Assembly (NCBI GenBank): GCA_026004615.1 | Contig: BPJM01000002.1 | Span: forward strand, 310,001-374,000 | Length of the DNA: 64,000 bases | From: Planctomycetota bacterium | Lineage (GTDB): Bacteria > Planctomycetota > J058 > J103 | Direction: 5' to 3' | Shown here: piece by piece, positions 1 through 9,910 of the stretch | How the letters are laid out: every line of letters begins with the position of its first letter | Position numbering within the stretch: the stretch's first letter is position 1 | The notes under the pieces: model-generated | What the model saw: the letters and a program-made list of their open reading frames with translations, nothing else | What the model was told of the DNA's origin: nothing | Databases searched by the model: none | Position numbers and translations under genes: made by a program

Positions 1-172
1 GGCGCTGGCGCTGCTGCTCGGACGGGACTACGTGGTGCCCGACGATGTCAAGCGCCTGGCGGTGCCGGTCATGGCTCACCGGGTGCTGGTGCGCGGCCAT
101 CACGGGGCCGGATCGGCGGAGGGCGCCGAGGCCGTGCGTGCCATCGTCGAGGCCATCGAGGTGCCGCTGTGA
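1..172 (+). CDS. MoxR-type AAA+ ATPase, C-terminal end (partial)
   Basis: Only the last 56 codons are in the window (reading from base 2). They carry the lid-domain ending typical of MoxR ATPases, including [18 protein letters not shown] followed by a short acidic tail. MoxR ATPases act as chaperone-like partners of VWA or DUF58 proteins. The stop codon overlaps the GTG start of the DUF58 gene (GTGA at 169-172), so the two are translationally coupled. The identity rests on this tail and on the neighbours (DUF58, TgpA), which form a standard gene trio. Confidence 0.75.
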   Translation, partial: ALALLLGRDYVVPDDVKRLAVPVMAHRVLVRGHHGAGSAEGAEAVRAIVEAIEVPL

Positions 173-1689
173 GCGAGGCCGTACCGGCCAGGGACTGGCG
201 CCACCGGCGGCTCATGTTCTACCCGCCGGGGCTGCTCGCGGGCGCGGCCGCCCTCAGCGTGCGCAGCACCGAGCTGCAGGCGTTGCTGCTCTTCGCATTC
301 GTCGTGCTCATGGTGGCGCCGCTGGCGATCAAGGCTGCGCACGCGGCGCCCCCGGCGCTCGGGCGGCTGCTGGGCTGGCTCACGCGCCGCCGGCTGCGGG
401 CCACGCGCGAGGGCCTCGCCTTCATGGCGCTGACAGTGCTGTTCGGCGTCGCCGCCATCAACACCGGCACCAACCTGCTGTATCTGTTGCTCTCGTTGCT
501 GCTCAGCATGATCGTGGCCTCCGGCATCCTGAGCGAGCTGGACCTCAAGGGCCTGCGGCTGGCGCGGCAGCTGCCGGGGGCGCTGTTCGCCGGTGAGCCG
601 GCGACGCTGACGGTGCTGGTGGACAACCCCCGGCGCTTCATGCCGGCCCTGGTGGTGGAGATCGCCGAGATCAGCGGCCCGTTTGGAGCGGGGGGCGAGC
701 CGGCGCCGGGCCCGGCGCGATTGCTGGCGCGCCTGGAGCCAGGTGAGCGGCGCGCGCTTACGGTCGAGCACACCTTTGCGCGGCGCGGGGTCTTTCGCCT
801 GGAGGGGTTCGAACTGCGCACGCGCTTCCCGTTCGGCTTCTTCGTGAAGTACGCATACGCGCGGCTGGAGGCCGAGCTGGTCGTCTTCCCCGCGGTGCGG
901 CCGCTTGCCCGCGGAGTGCTGCTCGAGCGCAGCGGCGCGCCGGGCCGGCGGCAGGCCAGGCCGGTGGCGGAGCGCGGTGGGGAGGAGTTCCGTGCGCTGC
1001 GTCCCTACCGGCCCGGCGACAGCCTGCGGTGGATCCACTGGCGGGCGACCGCCCGCAGGGGCGAGCTGATGGTCAAGGAACTGGAACCGCGCACCGCGCG
1101 TCGTGCGGCCGTGGTTCTGGACGGGGACGCGGGAGGGGAACTGGACTCCGCGCAGTCACGGCAGGCGCTCGACCGCGCGACGACGCTGCTGGCCTCGCTG
1201 GTCGCTGCGCTGGGCGCGCGCGGCGCGGCGGTCGAGGTCGTGTTGCTGGGCGCTGCGGGTCCGAGGCGTCCGGCGGCGCTGTCCGGCCGGCGGCCGAGCC
1301 GGGCGCTGCTGGAAGCGCTGGCACGCCTGCAGCCGGCGCCGCCCGACCCGGGCCTGGGGCGCCTGCGCGAGGCGGCGCGCCCCGCGCTCCGGCGGCGTGC
1401 CGAGCTGTACGTGGTCACCGCGCGGCCGGCGGAGCGCGTGCGGGCGGCGCTGGGCAGCGGCGCGCCAGCAGCGGCGTTGCGGGTGCTGGAGGTCGCCGAT
1501 CCCGTGGCAACCGAGGCGTACTACGCCCCGGGCCCTGCACGGCAGCCGGAGCAACAGCCCCAGGTGCCGGCGCCGGTCCCGCCTGGCCGTACCCGGCCGG
1601 AGTCCCGGTCTGCGCCCGCGCACCGAGCCGGAGCAGGGCCGGCAGCGGGCGCCGGCCCGCGCACAACGAGCCGGATTGGGGCGCCGTGA
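169..1689 (+). CDS. DUF58 family membrane protein
   Basis: 506 residues. Two hydrophobic segments lie near residues 30-50 and 83-120, followed by a soluble part. The DUF58 signature sits around residues 283-315: [20 protein letters not shown], then a KELEP-type ending. DUF58 proteins accompany MoxR ATPases and are thought to be their VWA-like partners; the biochemical role is not settled. The GTG start overlaps the MoxR stop by one GTGA, and its own stop overlaps the TgpA start in the same way, so MoxR, DUF58 and TgpA form one tightly coupled operon. The last 40 residues are Pro/Arg/Ala-rich and low in complexity. Confidence 0.85.
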   Translation: MSEAVPARDWRHRRLMFYPPGLLAGAAALSVRSTELQALLLFAFVVLMVAPLAIKAAHAAPPALGRLLGWLTRRRLRATREGLAFMALTVLFGVAAINTGTNLLYLLLSLLLSMIVASGILSELDLKGLRLARQLPGALFAGEPATLTVLVDNPRRFMPALVVEIAEISGPFGAGGEPAPGPARLLARLEPGERRALTVEHTFARRGVFRLEGFELRTRFPFGFFVKYAYARLEAELVVFPAVRPLARGVLLERSGAPGRRQARPVAERGGEEFRALRPYRPGDSLRWIHWRATARRGELMVKELEPRTARRAAVVLDGDAGGELDSAQSRQALDRATTLLASLVAALGARGAAVEVVLLGAAGPRRPAALSGRRPSRALLEALARLQPAPPDPGLGRLREAARPALRRRAELYVVTARPAERVRAALGSGAPAAALRVLEVADPVATEAYYAPGPARQPEQQPQVPAPVPPGRTRPESRSAPAHRAGAGPAAGAGPRTTSRIGAP

Positions 1690-3890
1690 AGGTCGAGCGC
1701 GCACTGGCGCTGACGTGCTATCTCCTGGTCGCGGTGGCGATGCTCGCGCTCGCGGCGGCGGAGGGCTCGCCCCTGCTCGTGGTGGCGGCGGCGGTGCTGC
1801 CCGCGCTGGCGTATCGCCGCGTCGAGCGCGATGGCCGGCCGCTCGGCCGCCGCACCAGCCAGCTCCTGGCGCTGGCGGCGCTGCTGCTGGCACCGCTGGA
1901 TGCGACGGCGCTCAGCGGCGACACCATGCTCGCGATCGCGCACCTGCTGGTGGCGGTGCAGGTGGTGAAGCTGTTCGGGCCGAAACAGCCGCGCGACTAC
2001 TTGCAGCTGTTCGCCATCTCGCTGGTGCACGTCGGGGCCGCCGCCGTCATGACGATCGATCTCAGCTTCTCGGTGCTGTTCGTGGCGTACACGGTGCTGG
2101 CGAGCTGGGCCCTGGTGTTGTTCTGCGTGGTGCGCGAGACGCGGCGCGGCGCGCCCGAGGAACTGGAGCGGGTTCGGGTCGGCCGCGGCGCGCCGCTGGC
2201 GGGTGGGCTGCTGGCGTTCGGCATGCTCGCCATGGTGGCGGCGATCTTCTTGCTCTTCCCCCGCTTCTCGGCGCTGGTGTTGCGGGTGCCCGCCCGGGGC
2301 GGCTCCGAGCGGGTCGCAGGCTTCAGCGGCGACGGCATCTCGTTGAGCGATATCTCGAGCATCAAGGATAACGCCGCGGTCGTGATGCAGGTCATCGTCG
2401 AACGGTGGGCGAGGGGCGTCCTGGATCGACCGCGCTGGCGCGGCCTCGCCTTCGATCGCTACCAGGGCGGACGGTGGCGGCGCAGCTGGCATGGGCAGCG
2501 CCGTTTGCCCCCCGGCGAGCCGGCGCTGCGCGAGGTCGAGGGCGCGCTGGGAGCGCCGAGCTGGTGGCTGCCCGCACCCGGAGGCTGGCGGGGTGGCGGC
2601 TGGAAGGAGGCGGGCCGCACGGAGACCGCGCTCTACAGCGTGACGCTGGTGCCGACCGGCAGCGACGTGCTGTTCGTCGCCCCGCACGCGCGCCGGCTGG
2701 GCTTCCTCTCCGCGGCACGTCCGGGCTCGCTCTACCGCACCCCGGGCGACGCGGTGGTGGCGCTCGGGCTGCCGCACGCCGACGTGCGCTACCGGGTCGA
2801 GTCGGTGCCGCCGCCGATCGAGCTCGCGCTCGCGGCGCCGGTGGACGCCGCTGGGGTCATCGACGGGGTGGACTACCTCGCCTTGCCGGAGGACGGACCC
2901 GAGCCCGCGCGGCTGCGCGCGGAGGCGGAGCGCATCGCCGCCGCCGCTGGCGCGCGCACTCCCTTCGCCCGTGCGGTGGCCCTGGAGCGCCACCTCCAGG
3001 GCCGGTATGGCTACACCCTCGAGCTCGAGCCGCCGCCCCCGGGTCGTGACCCGGTCGAGTACTTCCTGTTCGAGTCGCGCCGCGGGCACTGCGAGCTGTT
3101 CGCCAGCGCGTTCGTGCTCATGGCGCGTGCACTCGGGCTGCCGGCGCGGTTGGTGAACGGGTTTCAGGCCGGGGAGTGGAACGACCTCGGCGGCTTCTTC
3201 CTGGTGCGCCAGCGCGACGCCCATGCCTGGGCCGAGGTCCACTTCGAGGGAGCGGGCTGGATCGCCTTCGACCCCACGCCCGCGGTGGATTCCAAGCCCG
3301 GGGGGGTATTCGCCCGGTTGCGGCACCTGCTCGACTACCTGCGGCTGCGCTGGCTCAACCATGTGATCGGCTACAGCCTCGCCGACCAGCTCAGCTTTGC
3401 CGATCGACTGCGGCGGCGCGGCGAGTCAGCGGCCGGGCGGGTGCGAGGACTGGGGCGGGAGCTGTTCGGCGCGCTGCGTGCACTGCCGCGGCGGCAGGTG
3501 GCGCTCGGCCTGGCGGGCGGGGTGGCGGTGCTCGGGCTCGCTGCGGGGCTCCGGGCGCTGGCGCGCCGCCGCCGAGGCGGCCGCGCCGCGCGCGCCGCCG
3601 CCCAGGGGCCGCCGGGGGTGGAACTGTACGCGGAGCTGCGGCAGGCGCTGGCGCGTCTGGGCTACGAACCGCGGCCGGGCGAGACCGCGCGCGAGCTGGC
3701 GGCGCGTGCGGCGCCGCTCGGCGGGGACCCGCGGACCGTGGTCGAGTACTACTATGCGGTGCGCTTCGGCGGCCGCCGCCCCACACCCGCGGCGCACGAG
3801 CGGGCGCTGGGGGCGCTCGCCCGCCTGCGCGCGCAGGCGGCGGCGCGGGGACGCGACGTCCGGCGCCGTGCCGGCGCCGGGGGCGGTTGA
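1686..3890 (+). CDS. tgpA: TgpA-like membrane transglutaminase (DUF3488/DUF4129)
   Basis: 734 residues from GTG 1686, chosen because it makes a GTGA overlap with the DUF58 stop and begins right before the first membrane helix. About six membrane segments fill residues 5-200. A periplasmic transglutaminase core follows, with the Cys-His-Asp triad visible as C469 (GHCELFAS), H513 (DAHAWAEV) and D529 (FDPTPA). A further membrane segment near residues 605-625 and a C-terminal DUF4129-like tail complete the usual TgpA plan. In Pseudomonas TgpA is important for growth; its substrate is unknown. Length and order match the family, so no truncation is suspected. Confidence 0.9.
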   Translation: MKVERALALTCYLLVAVAMLALAAAEGSPLLVVAAAVLPALAYRRVERDGRPLGRRTSQLLALAALLLAPLDATALSGDTMLAIAHLLVAVQVVKLFGPKQPRDYLQLFAISLVHVGAAAVMTIDLSFSVLFVAYTVLASWALVLFCVVRETRRGAPEELERVRVGRGAPLAGGLLAFGMLAMVAAIFLLFPRFSALVLRVPARGGSERVAGFSGDGISLSDISSIKDNAAVVMQVIVERWARGVLDRPRWRGLAFDRYQGGRWRRSWHGQRRLPPGEPALREVEGALGAPSWWLPAPGGWRGGGWKEAGRTETALYSVTLVPTGSDVLFVAPHARRLGFLSAARPGSLYRTPGDAVVALGLPHADVRYRVESVPPPIELALAAPVDAAGVIDGVDYLALPEDGPEPARLRAEAERIAAAAGARTPFARAVALERHLQGRYGYTLELEPPPPGRDPVEYFLFESRRGHCELFASAFVLMARALGLPARLVNGFQAGEWNDLGGFFLVRQRDAHAWAEVHFEGAGWIAFDPTPAVDSKPGGVFARLRHLLDYLRLRWLNHVIGYSLADQLSFADRLRRRGESAAGRVRGLGRELFGALRALPRRQVALGLAGGVAVLGLAAGLRALARRRRGGRAARAAAQGPPGVELYAELRQALARLGYEPRPGETARELAARAAPLGGDPRTVVEYYYAVRFGGRRPTPAAHERALGALARLRAQAAARGRDVRRRAGAGGG

Positions 3891-3967
3891 TCCCCTCCCC
3901 GCGGGCGTGCTATAAGCGGGGATCCAGCGCGCCGGGCGGGGGCGCCGGGCCGGCGGGGGGACGGGCG

Positions 3968-4426
3968 GTGCAGGAGGGCGGCAGGGCGAGCGAGGCCGGC
4001 GAGCAGCCGCGCGTGCCGGCGCCCGAGCCGCCAGCTCGGGCCGGCGAGCGGGAACGGCCGGCCGGCCGCCGCGGCAGGGCGGGGCGCGCCGGCTCGCGCC
4101 TGGGCGTGGCCCTGGCGCTGCTGGCACTGGTCGCGTTCACCGCCACCGCGGTGCTGGCCGGCGTCGCAGGGTTTGGCAGGGGCGCGGACCAGCAGGCCGA
4201 GGCCGCGCTCATGCGCCGCATGCTGGAGTACAACGAGGCGCTCGGGGTGGACTGCACCTATTGCCACGTGCCGGGCAAGTTCGCCATCGTGACGCCGCGC
4301 ATGAGGACCACCCAGTGGATGGAGGAGCACCTGGTCGGGGCGCTGGTGAGCCGGGAAGGGCACCGGCCGATCGATTGCCGTACGTGCCACGACGGCCGGG
4401 CGCGCTTCCTACCGAGCTCTCCCTGA
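3968..4426 (+). CDS. Small membrane-anchored dihaem c-type cytochrome
   Basis: 152 residues from GTG 3968; no other start gives a sensible N-terminus. After a Pro/Glu/Arg-rich cytoplasmic lead of about 40 residues, one membrane helix spans roughly residues 42-66. The outside part has two CxxCH haem sites, C96-TY-C99-H100 and C137-RT-C140-H141. The stretch MRRMLEYNEALGVDCTYCH resembles the photosynthetic-reaction-centre cytochrome c subunit family, which is widespread in non-phototrophs as small electron carriers. No photosynthesis genes are nearby, so a role in periplasmic electron transfer is all that can be inferred. The 3' end overlaps the next small gene. Confidence 0.7.
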   Translation: MQEGGRASEAGEQPRVPAPEPPARAGERERPAGRRGRAGRAGSRLGVALALLALVAFTATAVLAGVAGFGRGADQQAEAALMRRMLEYNEALGVDCTYCHVPGKFAIVTPRMRTTQWMEEHLVGALVSREGHRPIDCRTCHDGRARFLPSSP

Positions 4427-4686
4427 GGCGGACGAGCGCGCCGATCACCTTTATCTTCCGCCGCGGCTGTCCGCGCTGCGCGCTGGCGCAGCGCACGGTT
4501 GCCGGGGCGGCGCTGCGCTTCAAGCTGGCGCTGGAGGAGGTGGACCTGGGGCAGGCCGCTCCGGAGCTGATCGAGCGCTGGCAGGACGACCTGCCGATCG
4601 TGCTCATCGACGGGCGCCGCCGCTTCCGGCGGACGGTGCCGCCGCCGCTACTGGAGAAGGCGCTGCGCGAACGGCCGGTGCGCTAG
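4384..4686 (+). CDS. Glutaredoxin-like thioredoxin-fold protein
   Basis: About 100 residues if GTG 4384 is used; the conserved part begins near 4436 with PITFIFRRGCPRCALAQR, a strand followed by a CPRC redox motif. It then shows the LEEVDL strand and a cis-Pro region (DDLPIVLIDG) typical of small glutaredoxin-like proteins of the DUF836 type. The start is uncertain: ATG 4261, GTG 4384 or a CTG overlapping the cytochrome stop (4423) are possible, and none has a clear ribosome-binding site. Its overlap with the haem protein suggests co-translation and perhaps a role in thiol or haem handling. Confidence 0.6.
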   Translation: MPRRPGALPTELSLRRTSAPITFIFRRGCPRCALAQRTVAGAALRFKLALEEVDLGQAAPELIERWQDDLPIVLIDGRRRFRRTVPPPLLEKALRERPVR

Positions 4687-4817
4687 CTTGCGCGGCTGCA
4701 GGGGCGGGCGAGCCGGCGGAGGGCAGCCGAGCTGCACCCGCGGCGGCGCAGGGCTGCGACGGCCATGCGGCGCGGCCGGAGCTATCCTGTAGCGGTGGGG
4801 CGAGGGAGTGGGCGTCG

Positions 4818-5972
<1,155 letters not shown>

Positions 5973-6044
5973 AAGTTGTTATCGGTCCGGTCACTGCGGC
6001 CGGGTGCCGGTCCGGCCGGACGTTCGGATCGTGAGGGCAGGTCT

Positions 6045-7124
6045 ATGAGCAGCGGCAGGTTCGGAGAGGATGCGGTGCGGGCGAGTTTCTGGACGCTGGG
6101 GGACTACCTGCGCGACCTGCTCGCGGCGACCGAGACGACCGCCAGCACCATCGCGACGCGCTTCAACAGCTTCAGTACCAAGCTGCGACTCGTCGTGAAC
6201 TACGTCGAGCGCGACGACGTCGCGCGCTGGCTGGCGCGCGCACTCCACGAGGGGGCGGCACAGGCACGCGCCTGGTACCGGGAGGCGGTCGCCGGCCGCG
6301 CACCCGCGCTGCCGGCCTCGGTGGCGGAGCGGCTCGCGCTTCGCTTCGGGTTGCTCGCCGATATCAAGCGGGGCGCCGTCGATCTGCGCGGTCTGGTCTC
6401 GACGCTCTATGGCGAACGCGGTTCGTTCGAGACCGCGTTCGAGGCCTTTCGCCGGGAGTTCCTCCAGCCCTTCGTCGACGAGCTGGACCGGCTCATGCGG
6501 TTGATCCTGCAGTGCGTGGCCGCTCGCCCCGCCAGTGCGTTCGACGAGATCGTGCAGGAGGCCCTGCGGTTGCTGGGGCCGGAGGAGGCCCTGCCGCCAG
6601 CCGAGCCAGCCCCGGCGCCCGCGGAGCCTGGCCAGGCGCCGGCACGGCCCGCTGCGGCCGGCCGCACCACTGCTCGGAAGAGGAGCGCGGCCGCTTCCCC
6701 TGCGGGGGGGGCCAGGGCCGGCGGCGCGCCCAAGAAGAAGAAGAGCGGCGAGGCCAGCGGCCGGACCAGCGAGACGCGGACGAAGGCCAGCGCCAGGGGC
6801 AGGGCGAGGGCGAAGACCGCGGGCAAGGCCAAGGCGAAGACCGCGAGCAAGGCCAAGGCGAAGAAAGCGGGCAAGGCCAAGGCGAGCAAAGCGGGCAAGG
6901 CCAAGGCGAACAAAGCGAGCAGGCCGGGGGCGAAGACCGAGGGCAAGGCGAAGGCCGCGGGCAGGGGCGGGGCGAAGAGCGGGGCGGGCTCCAGCGCCGC
7001 GGCGAAGTCCGGGACCGAGGTTCGGGGCAGCGCGGCCTCCCGGGCGCGGCGGAAGACCGGGGGCACAACCGGCAGCCGCGGGGGCAGCCGGCGAGGGCGG
7101 GGCGGAGGACGCGCCGCGCGTTGA
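6045..7124 (+). CDS. Unknown protein with histone H1-like lysine/alanine-rich tail
   Basis: 359 residues from ATG 6045, which follows GAGGGCAG. The first 190 residues look like an all-helical globular domain with no family I recognise. From about residue 195 the protein changes to a Pro/Ala linker and then a very basic Lys/Ala/Gly/Arg tail with four near-perfect 8-residue repeats (GKAKAKTA, SKAKAKKA, GKAKASKA, GKAKANKA) and an Arg/Gly-rich end. Such tails occur in bacterial H1-like DNA-binding proteins (AlgP, Hc1 types) and bind DNA or polyphosphate non-specifically. A nucleoid or polyester/polyphosphate granule role is inference only. The tail may vary in repeat number between strains. Confidence 0.7.
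   Translation: MSSGRFGEDAVRASFWTLGDYLRDLLAATETTASTIATRFNSFSTKLRLVVNYVERDDVARWLARALHEGAAQARAWYREAVAGRAPALPASVAERLALRFGLLADIKRGAVDLRGLVSTLYGERGSFETAFEAFRREFLQPFVDELDRLMRLILQCVAARPASAFDEIVQEALRLLGPEEALPPAEPAPAPAEPGQAPARPAAAGRTTARKRSAAASPAGGARAGGAPKKKKSGEASGRTSETRTKASARGRARAKTAGKAKAKTASKAKAKKAGKAKASKAGKAKANKASRPGAKTEGKAKAAGRGGAKSGAGSSAAAKSGTEVRGSAASRARRKTGGTTGSRGGSRRGRGGGRAAR
6822..6917 (+). repeat. Four tandem 24-bp coding repeats
   Basis: Four consecutive 24-bp units (6822-6845, 6846-6869, 6870-6893, 6894-6917) differing at only a few positions encode the Lys/Ala octapeptides of the H1-like tail. Each starts RGCAAGGCCAAGGCGA. In-frame units of this kind can expand or contract by slippage without breaking the gene. 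Confidence 0.85.
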
Positions 7125-7192
7125 GCCGCGCCGGCCATGGTGCGGCCGGCGAGGCAGGCGGTGCAGCTGCGGGGCAAAGGGAGGTAGCGCGG

Positions 7193-7404
7193 GTCCGGGC
7201 CTGGGGAGGCGGTCCGGCTGGGGGATGAGGACATCCTCCCGAAAGGCGGCGTCAGGCCCGGACTCGCACCGATTCAGGTGCGGAGGGGAGGCTTCCAGCC
7301 GGGGTCACAGTTCTGGAAGCCTCCCTCCACGGCGATCGTTCACAGAGCGCTGCGGCCGCTACCGGAGCGCGTGCGCCCCCTGGGCCGCTCATCCACGGAT
7401 GAGC
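7193..7404. other. Run of four to five hairpins in a 400-bp non-coding gap
   Basis: The gap 7125-7550 has no credible gene but is dense in perfect inverted repeats. An 11-bp pair (7193-7203 with 7253-7263) encloses a smaller hairpin (7223-7227 with 7232-7236). Then come a 5-bp stem (7266-7270/7277-7281), a 13-bp stem with a 14-base loop (7286-7298/7313-7325), and an 8-bp palindrome (7387-7394/7397-7404). No T-run follows any of them, so they are not simple intrinsic terminators. They may be a structured RNA, a protein-binding array, or repetitive extragenic elements. I do not recognise a known riboswitch consensus. Confidence 0.5.
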
Positions 7405-7510
7405 ATAATCCCGGGCTGTCACCGCCGTGTCCGCGGCCGTGTCATGTTTCGATCACCCTTTGTCACGCGCCTGTCATCGGCGCCGCGTTGGCGGTTGCCC
7501 GGGCGTGGCT

Positions 7511-7539
7511 TTGACCTCGCGCGGGGCCCATGCTACTCT
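7511..7539 (+). promoter_or_regulatory. Sigma70-type promoter, near-leaderless
   Basis: TTGACC (7511-7516), a 17-base spacer, and TACTCT (7534-7539) preceded by TGC, giving an extended -10. Transcription would begin near 7546, only about five bases before ATG 7551 of the ComB-like gene, so that mRNA would be almost leaderless. Confidence 0.5.
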
Positions 7540-7550
7540 CCCCGGCCGCC

Positions 7551-8330
7551 ATGGCGTTGTATCTGCGCGAGACCGAAGCGGGTTGCGCGCTGGCGCGCGA
7601 GCGCGAGGCGATCGCGGTGATCGTCAGCGCCCTCGGCGCGGGGCTCATGCTGCCGCACCTGTTCGACCGTGGCGCGGCGCAAGCCGTGCTGTGCGCGGGC
7701 CCGGAGCAGGCCGCCGCGCTGCGCGCCGCGGCCGAGGGGGCGCTGCTCGCGGGCCGCGATCGCGGGGCCGAGGTGCGCATGAGCGCGGCGGGGCTCAAGC
7801 GCGTCTCGCGGCGGCTATTGCGCGGCAAGTGCGTGTTGTGGCCGGACCCGGACCTGCTCACCCGCGTGCTGGCCTGCCGCGGCGCGGCCGAGGTCCATGT
7901 CGGCGGCGTGGTGAACGCTCCCCGGCTCGCCCAGCTGCTGCAGCTGCGGGCAGCGGCCTCGGGCCGGGATATCGTGCTCATCCCCGCCGCCCCGGCCGCC
8001 GGCGAGGGCGCGCACCCCGAGGACAGCTGGGCGGCGGCCTACCTGGCCTCCCTGCTGGAGGTGGAGTTCGCCGAGGAGCAGGAGCGGGCGGCCTACGAGC
8101 CACACATCGCCCAGGTGATCCGCCACGGCTTCGACAAGCTGCTCCAGCGCCGGGAGATCGCCGGGCGGTTGGAACGCCTCAAGCGCTCGCGCGACCTGGG
8201 GCCCGCGGCCCTGCGCGGTAGCTGTCGTTCGATCCCGTCGGTCACGGCCGAGATCCTCGCCGCGGCGGGCGAGACGGTGACGCTCAGCCCCGCCGACACC
8301 ACCGAGCTCTGGCTCCACGCCCGCTGGTAG
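7551..8330 (+). CDS. Degenerate ComB-like (2-phosphosulfolactate phosphatase fold) protein
   Basis: 259 residues from ATG 7551. An earlier ATG (7530) is unlikely because a good promoter overlaps it. The order of motifs follows ComB phosphatases: an early strand with a following gly-rich turn (AVIVSALGAG, where ComB has a DVLRATTT-type site), then GKCVLWPDPD (ComB: TTNGT), VHVGGVVNAPRLAQLL (ComB: VGSLLNA), and the acidic PEDSWAAAYLASLL (ComB: LEDxxxAG). The residues expected to bind the phosphate are therefore replaced, which suggests a non-enzymatic or altered function. No coenzyme M or sulfolactate genes are nearby. The ComB relation is a by-eye alignment. Confidence 0.45.
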   Translation: MALYLRETEAGCALAREREAIAVIVSALGAGLMLPHLFDRGAAQAVLCAGPEQAAALRAAAEGALLAGRDRGAEVRMSAAGLKRVSRRLLRGKCVLWPDPDLLTRVLACRGAAEVHVGGVVNAPRLAQLLQLRAAASGRDIVLIPAAPAAGEGAHPEDSWAAAYLASLLEVEFAEEQERAAYEPHIAQVIRHGFDKLLQRREIAGRLERLKRSRDLGPAALRGSCRSIPSVTAEILAAAGETVTLSPADTTELWLHARW

Positions 8331-8488
8331 CTGCGTCGCGTGCCACGGCGGGGCGCGGTTCACCGCGCGCTCCGGCACTGCGGGTGCGCCAGGGGACGTT
8401 CGTCGCCCGCGCCACGCGCCCGGGCCGCCCGCTCCCCGCTCTGGCGCGAAGGCCGGCCCCGCCCCCGCCGGCCTGGGCAGCGTGCGGT

Positions 8489-9910
8489 TCAGCTGCGGAT
8501 CTCGTCCACGCGGAGCACGCTGGTGGGACGGGCCGCGCCCGGCGGGGGTGTGGCGACGAAGACCACGCGGTCGCCGCCTGCGAGCAGCCCCAGCTGTTTG
8601 ACCCGCTCCTCGGCCGCTGCGAACAGCTCTTCCTGCGTGGCGCAGCGCGGTCCGGTGACGGGCCGGACACCCCAGTGCAGCGCCAGCCGCCGCAGCGTCT
8701 TGCGCTCGGGGGAGATGGCGATGATCGGCTGGCGCGGCCGGTAGCGCGAGACCCGCCGCGCCGTGGTCCCGCCGAGCGTCGGGCACAGGATGGCCCGCAC
8801 CTGCAGCGCGTCGGCCAGCGCGACCGCCTCGCGTGCCAGCACGTCGCCCACCTCCGCCGGCGGCGGCAGGGCCCGGGCCCGCATGCGCGCGAAGTAGGTC
8901 TCGCCCTCCTCCGCCGCCGCCGCGATGCGCACCATCATCTGCACCGCCCGGTGCGGGTGCGCGCCGGTGGCGGTCTCCTCCGAGAGCATCACCGCGTCGG
9001 TGCCGTCGTAGATGGCGTTGGCGACGTCGGTGGCCTCCGCTCGCGTCGGCCGCGGGCTGTCCACCATCGAGGCGAGCATCTGGGTTGCGGTGATGACCGG
9101 CTTGCCGAAGGCGTTTGCCCGCGCGATCAGGTGCTTCTGGATCTGCGGTACCTGCTCCAGCGGCAGCTCGACGCCCAGGTCGCCGCGCGCCACCATGATG
9201 CCGTCGGCCACCTGCAGGATCTCGTCGATGGCGCCGACCGCCTCGCGCTTCTCGATCTTCGCCACCACCGGCTGGTCGCCCCCGGCTTCCGCGATCAGCC
9301 GCCGCGCGAGCCGCACGTCCTCGGGGCCACGCACGAACGACAGCGCCACCAGGTCGACTCCGTTGGCGACCCCGAAGCGGAGGTCTTCGCGGTCCTTGTC
9401 GGTGATCGCCGGCACGCTGAGCGCCGAGCCGGGCAGGTGTACGCCCTTGCCCCCGGTGAGCCGCCCGCCGACCAGCACCCGGCAGCGGACCTCGGGCGGC
9501 GCCGTCTCGACGACCTCGAGCTCGATCTCGCCATCGGCGAGCACGATCCGCTCGCCCGCCACGACCTCGTGGGGCAGACGCCGGTAGTTGACCGAGACCC
9601 GGCCTGCCTCGCCTGGCACCGGCTCGGTGGTCAGTACCAGCGGATCGCCGGGCTCCAGCCGCAGCGGCTCACCCGCCAGCTGGCCGAGGCGGATCTTGGG
9701 TCCGCACAGATCCTGCAGTACCGCGACGTGCCGGCCGCACTCGGCCGCCACCTCGTGCAGCCGTGCGATGGTCGCACCGTGTTCGGCATGGGTGCCGTGC
9801 GAGAAGTTCAGCCGCGCCACGTCCATGCCCGCGAGCACCAGTGCGCGCAGCTGAGCGGTGCCCGCGGAGGCCGGGCCGATGGTGCAGACGATCTTGGTGC
9901 GGATGCCCAT
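8489..9910 (-). CDS. pyk: Pyruvate kinase
   Basis: 473 residues. It starts MGIRTKIVCTIGPAS and shows the classic catalytic pieces: ARLNFSHG, the lysine region VVAKIEKREAV, MVARGDLGVELP, and the signature ITATQMLASM followed by PTRAEATDVANAIYDGTDAVMLSEE. The C-terminal regulatory domain is present (GGTTARRVSRYRP). It converts phosphoenolpyruvate and ADP to pyruvate and ATP. It stands alone and is divergent from the methyltransferase gene. Length is normal for a bacterial type II-like enzyme. Confidence 0.96.
   Translation of the reverse strand: MGIRTKIVCTIGPASAGTAQLRALVLAGMDVARLNFSHGTHAEHGATIARLHEVAAECGRHVAVLQDLCGPKIRLGQLAGEPLRLEPGDPLVLTTEPVPGEAGRVSVNYRRLPHEVVAGERIVLADGEIELEVVETAPPEVRCRVLVGGRLTGGKGVHLPGSALSVPAITDKDREDLRFGVANGVDLVALSFVRGPEDVRLARRLIAEAGGDQPVVAKIEKREAVGAIDEILQVADGIMVARGDLGVELPLEQVPQIQKHLIARANAFGKPVITATQMLASMVDSPRPTRAEATDVANAIYDGTDAVMLSEETATGAHPHRAVQMMVRIAAAAEEGETYFARMRARALPPPAEVGDVLAREAVALADALQVRAILCPTLGGTTARRVSRYRPRQPIIAISPERKTLRRLALHWGVRPVTGPRCATQEELFAAAEERVKQLGLLAGGDRVVFVATPPPGAARPTSVLRVDEIRS

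Noticed and set aside
1521..3362. Long open frame antisense to the TgpA gene
   Set aside because: GC-rich DNA gives long frames on the other strand; it has no ribosome-binding site and only low-complexity Arg/His/Gln residues.
3968..4426. Photosynthesis gene because of similarity to reaction-centre cytochrome c
   Set aside because: Only two haem sites, and no pigment or reaction-centre genes; the family is common in non-phototrophs.
7266..7325. Known riboswitch (cobalamin, glycine, c-di-GMP)
   Set aside because: The conserved cores of these classes are not present; only stems are seen.
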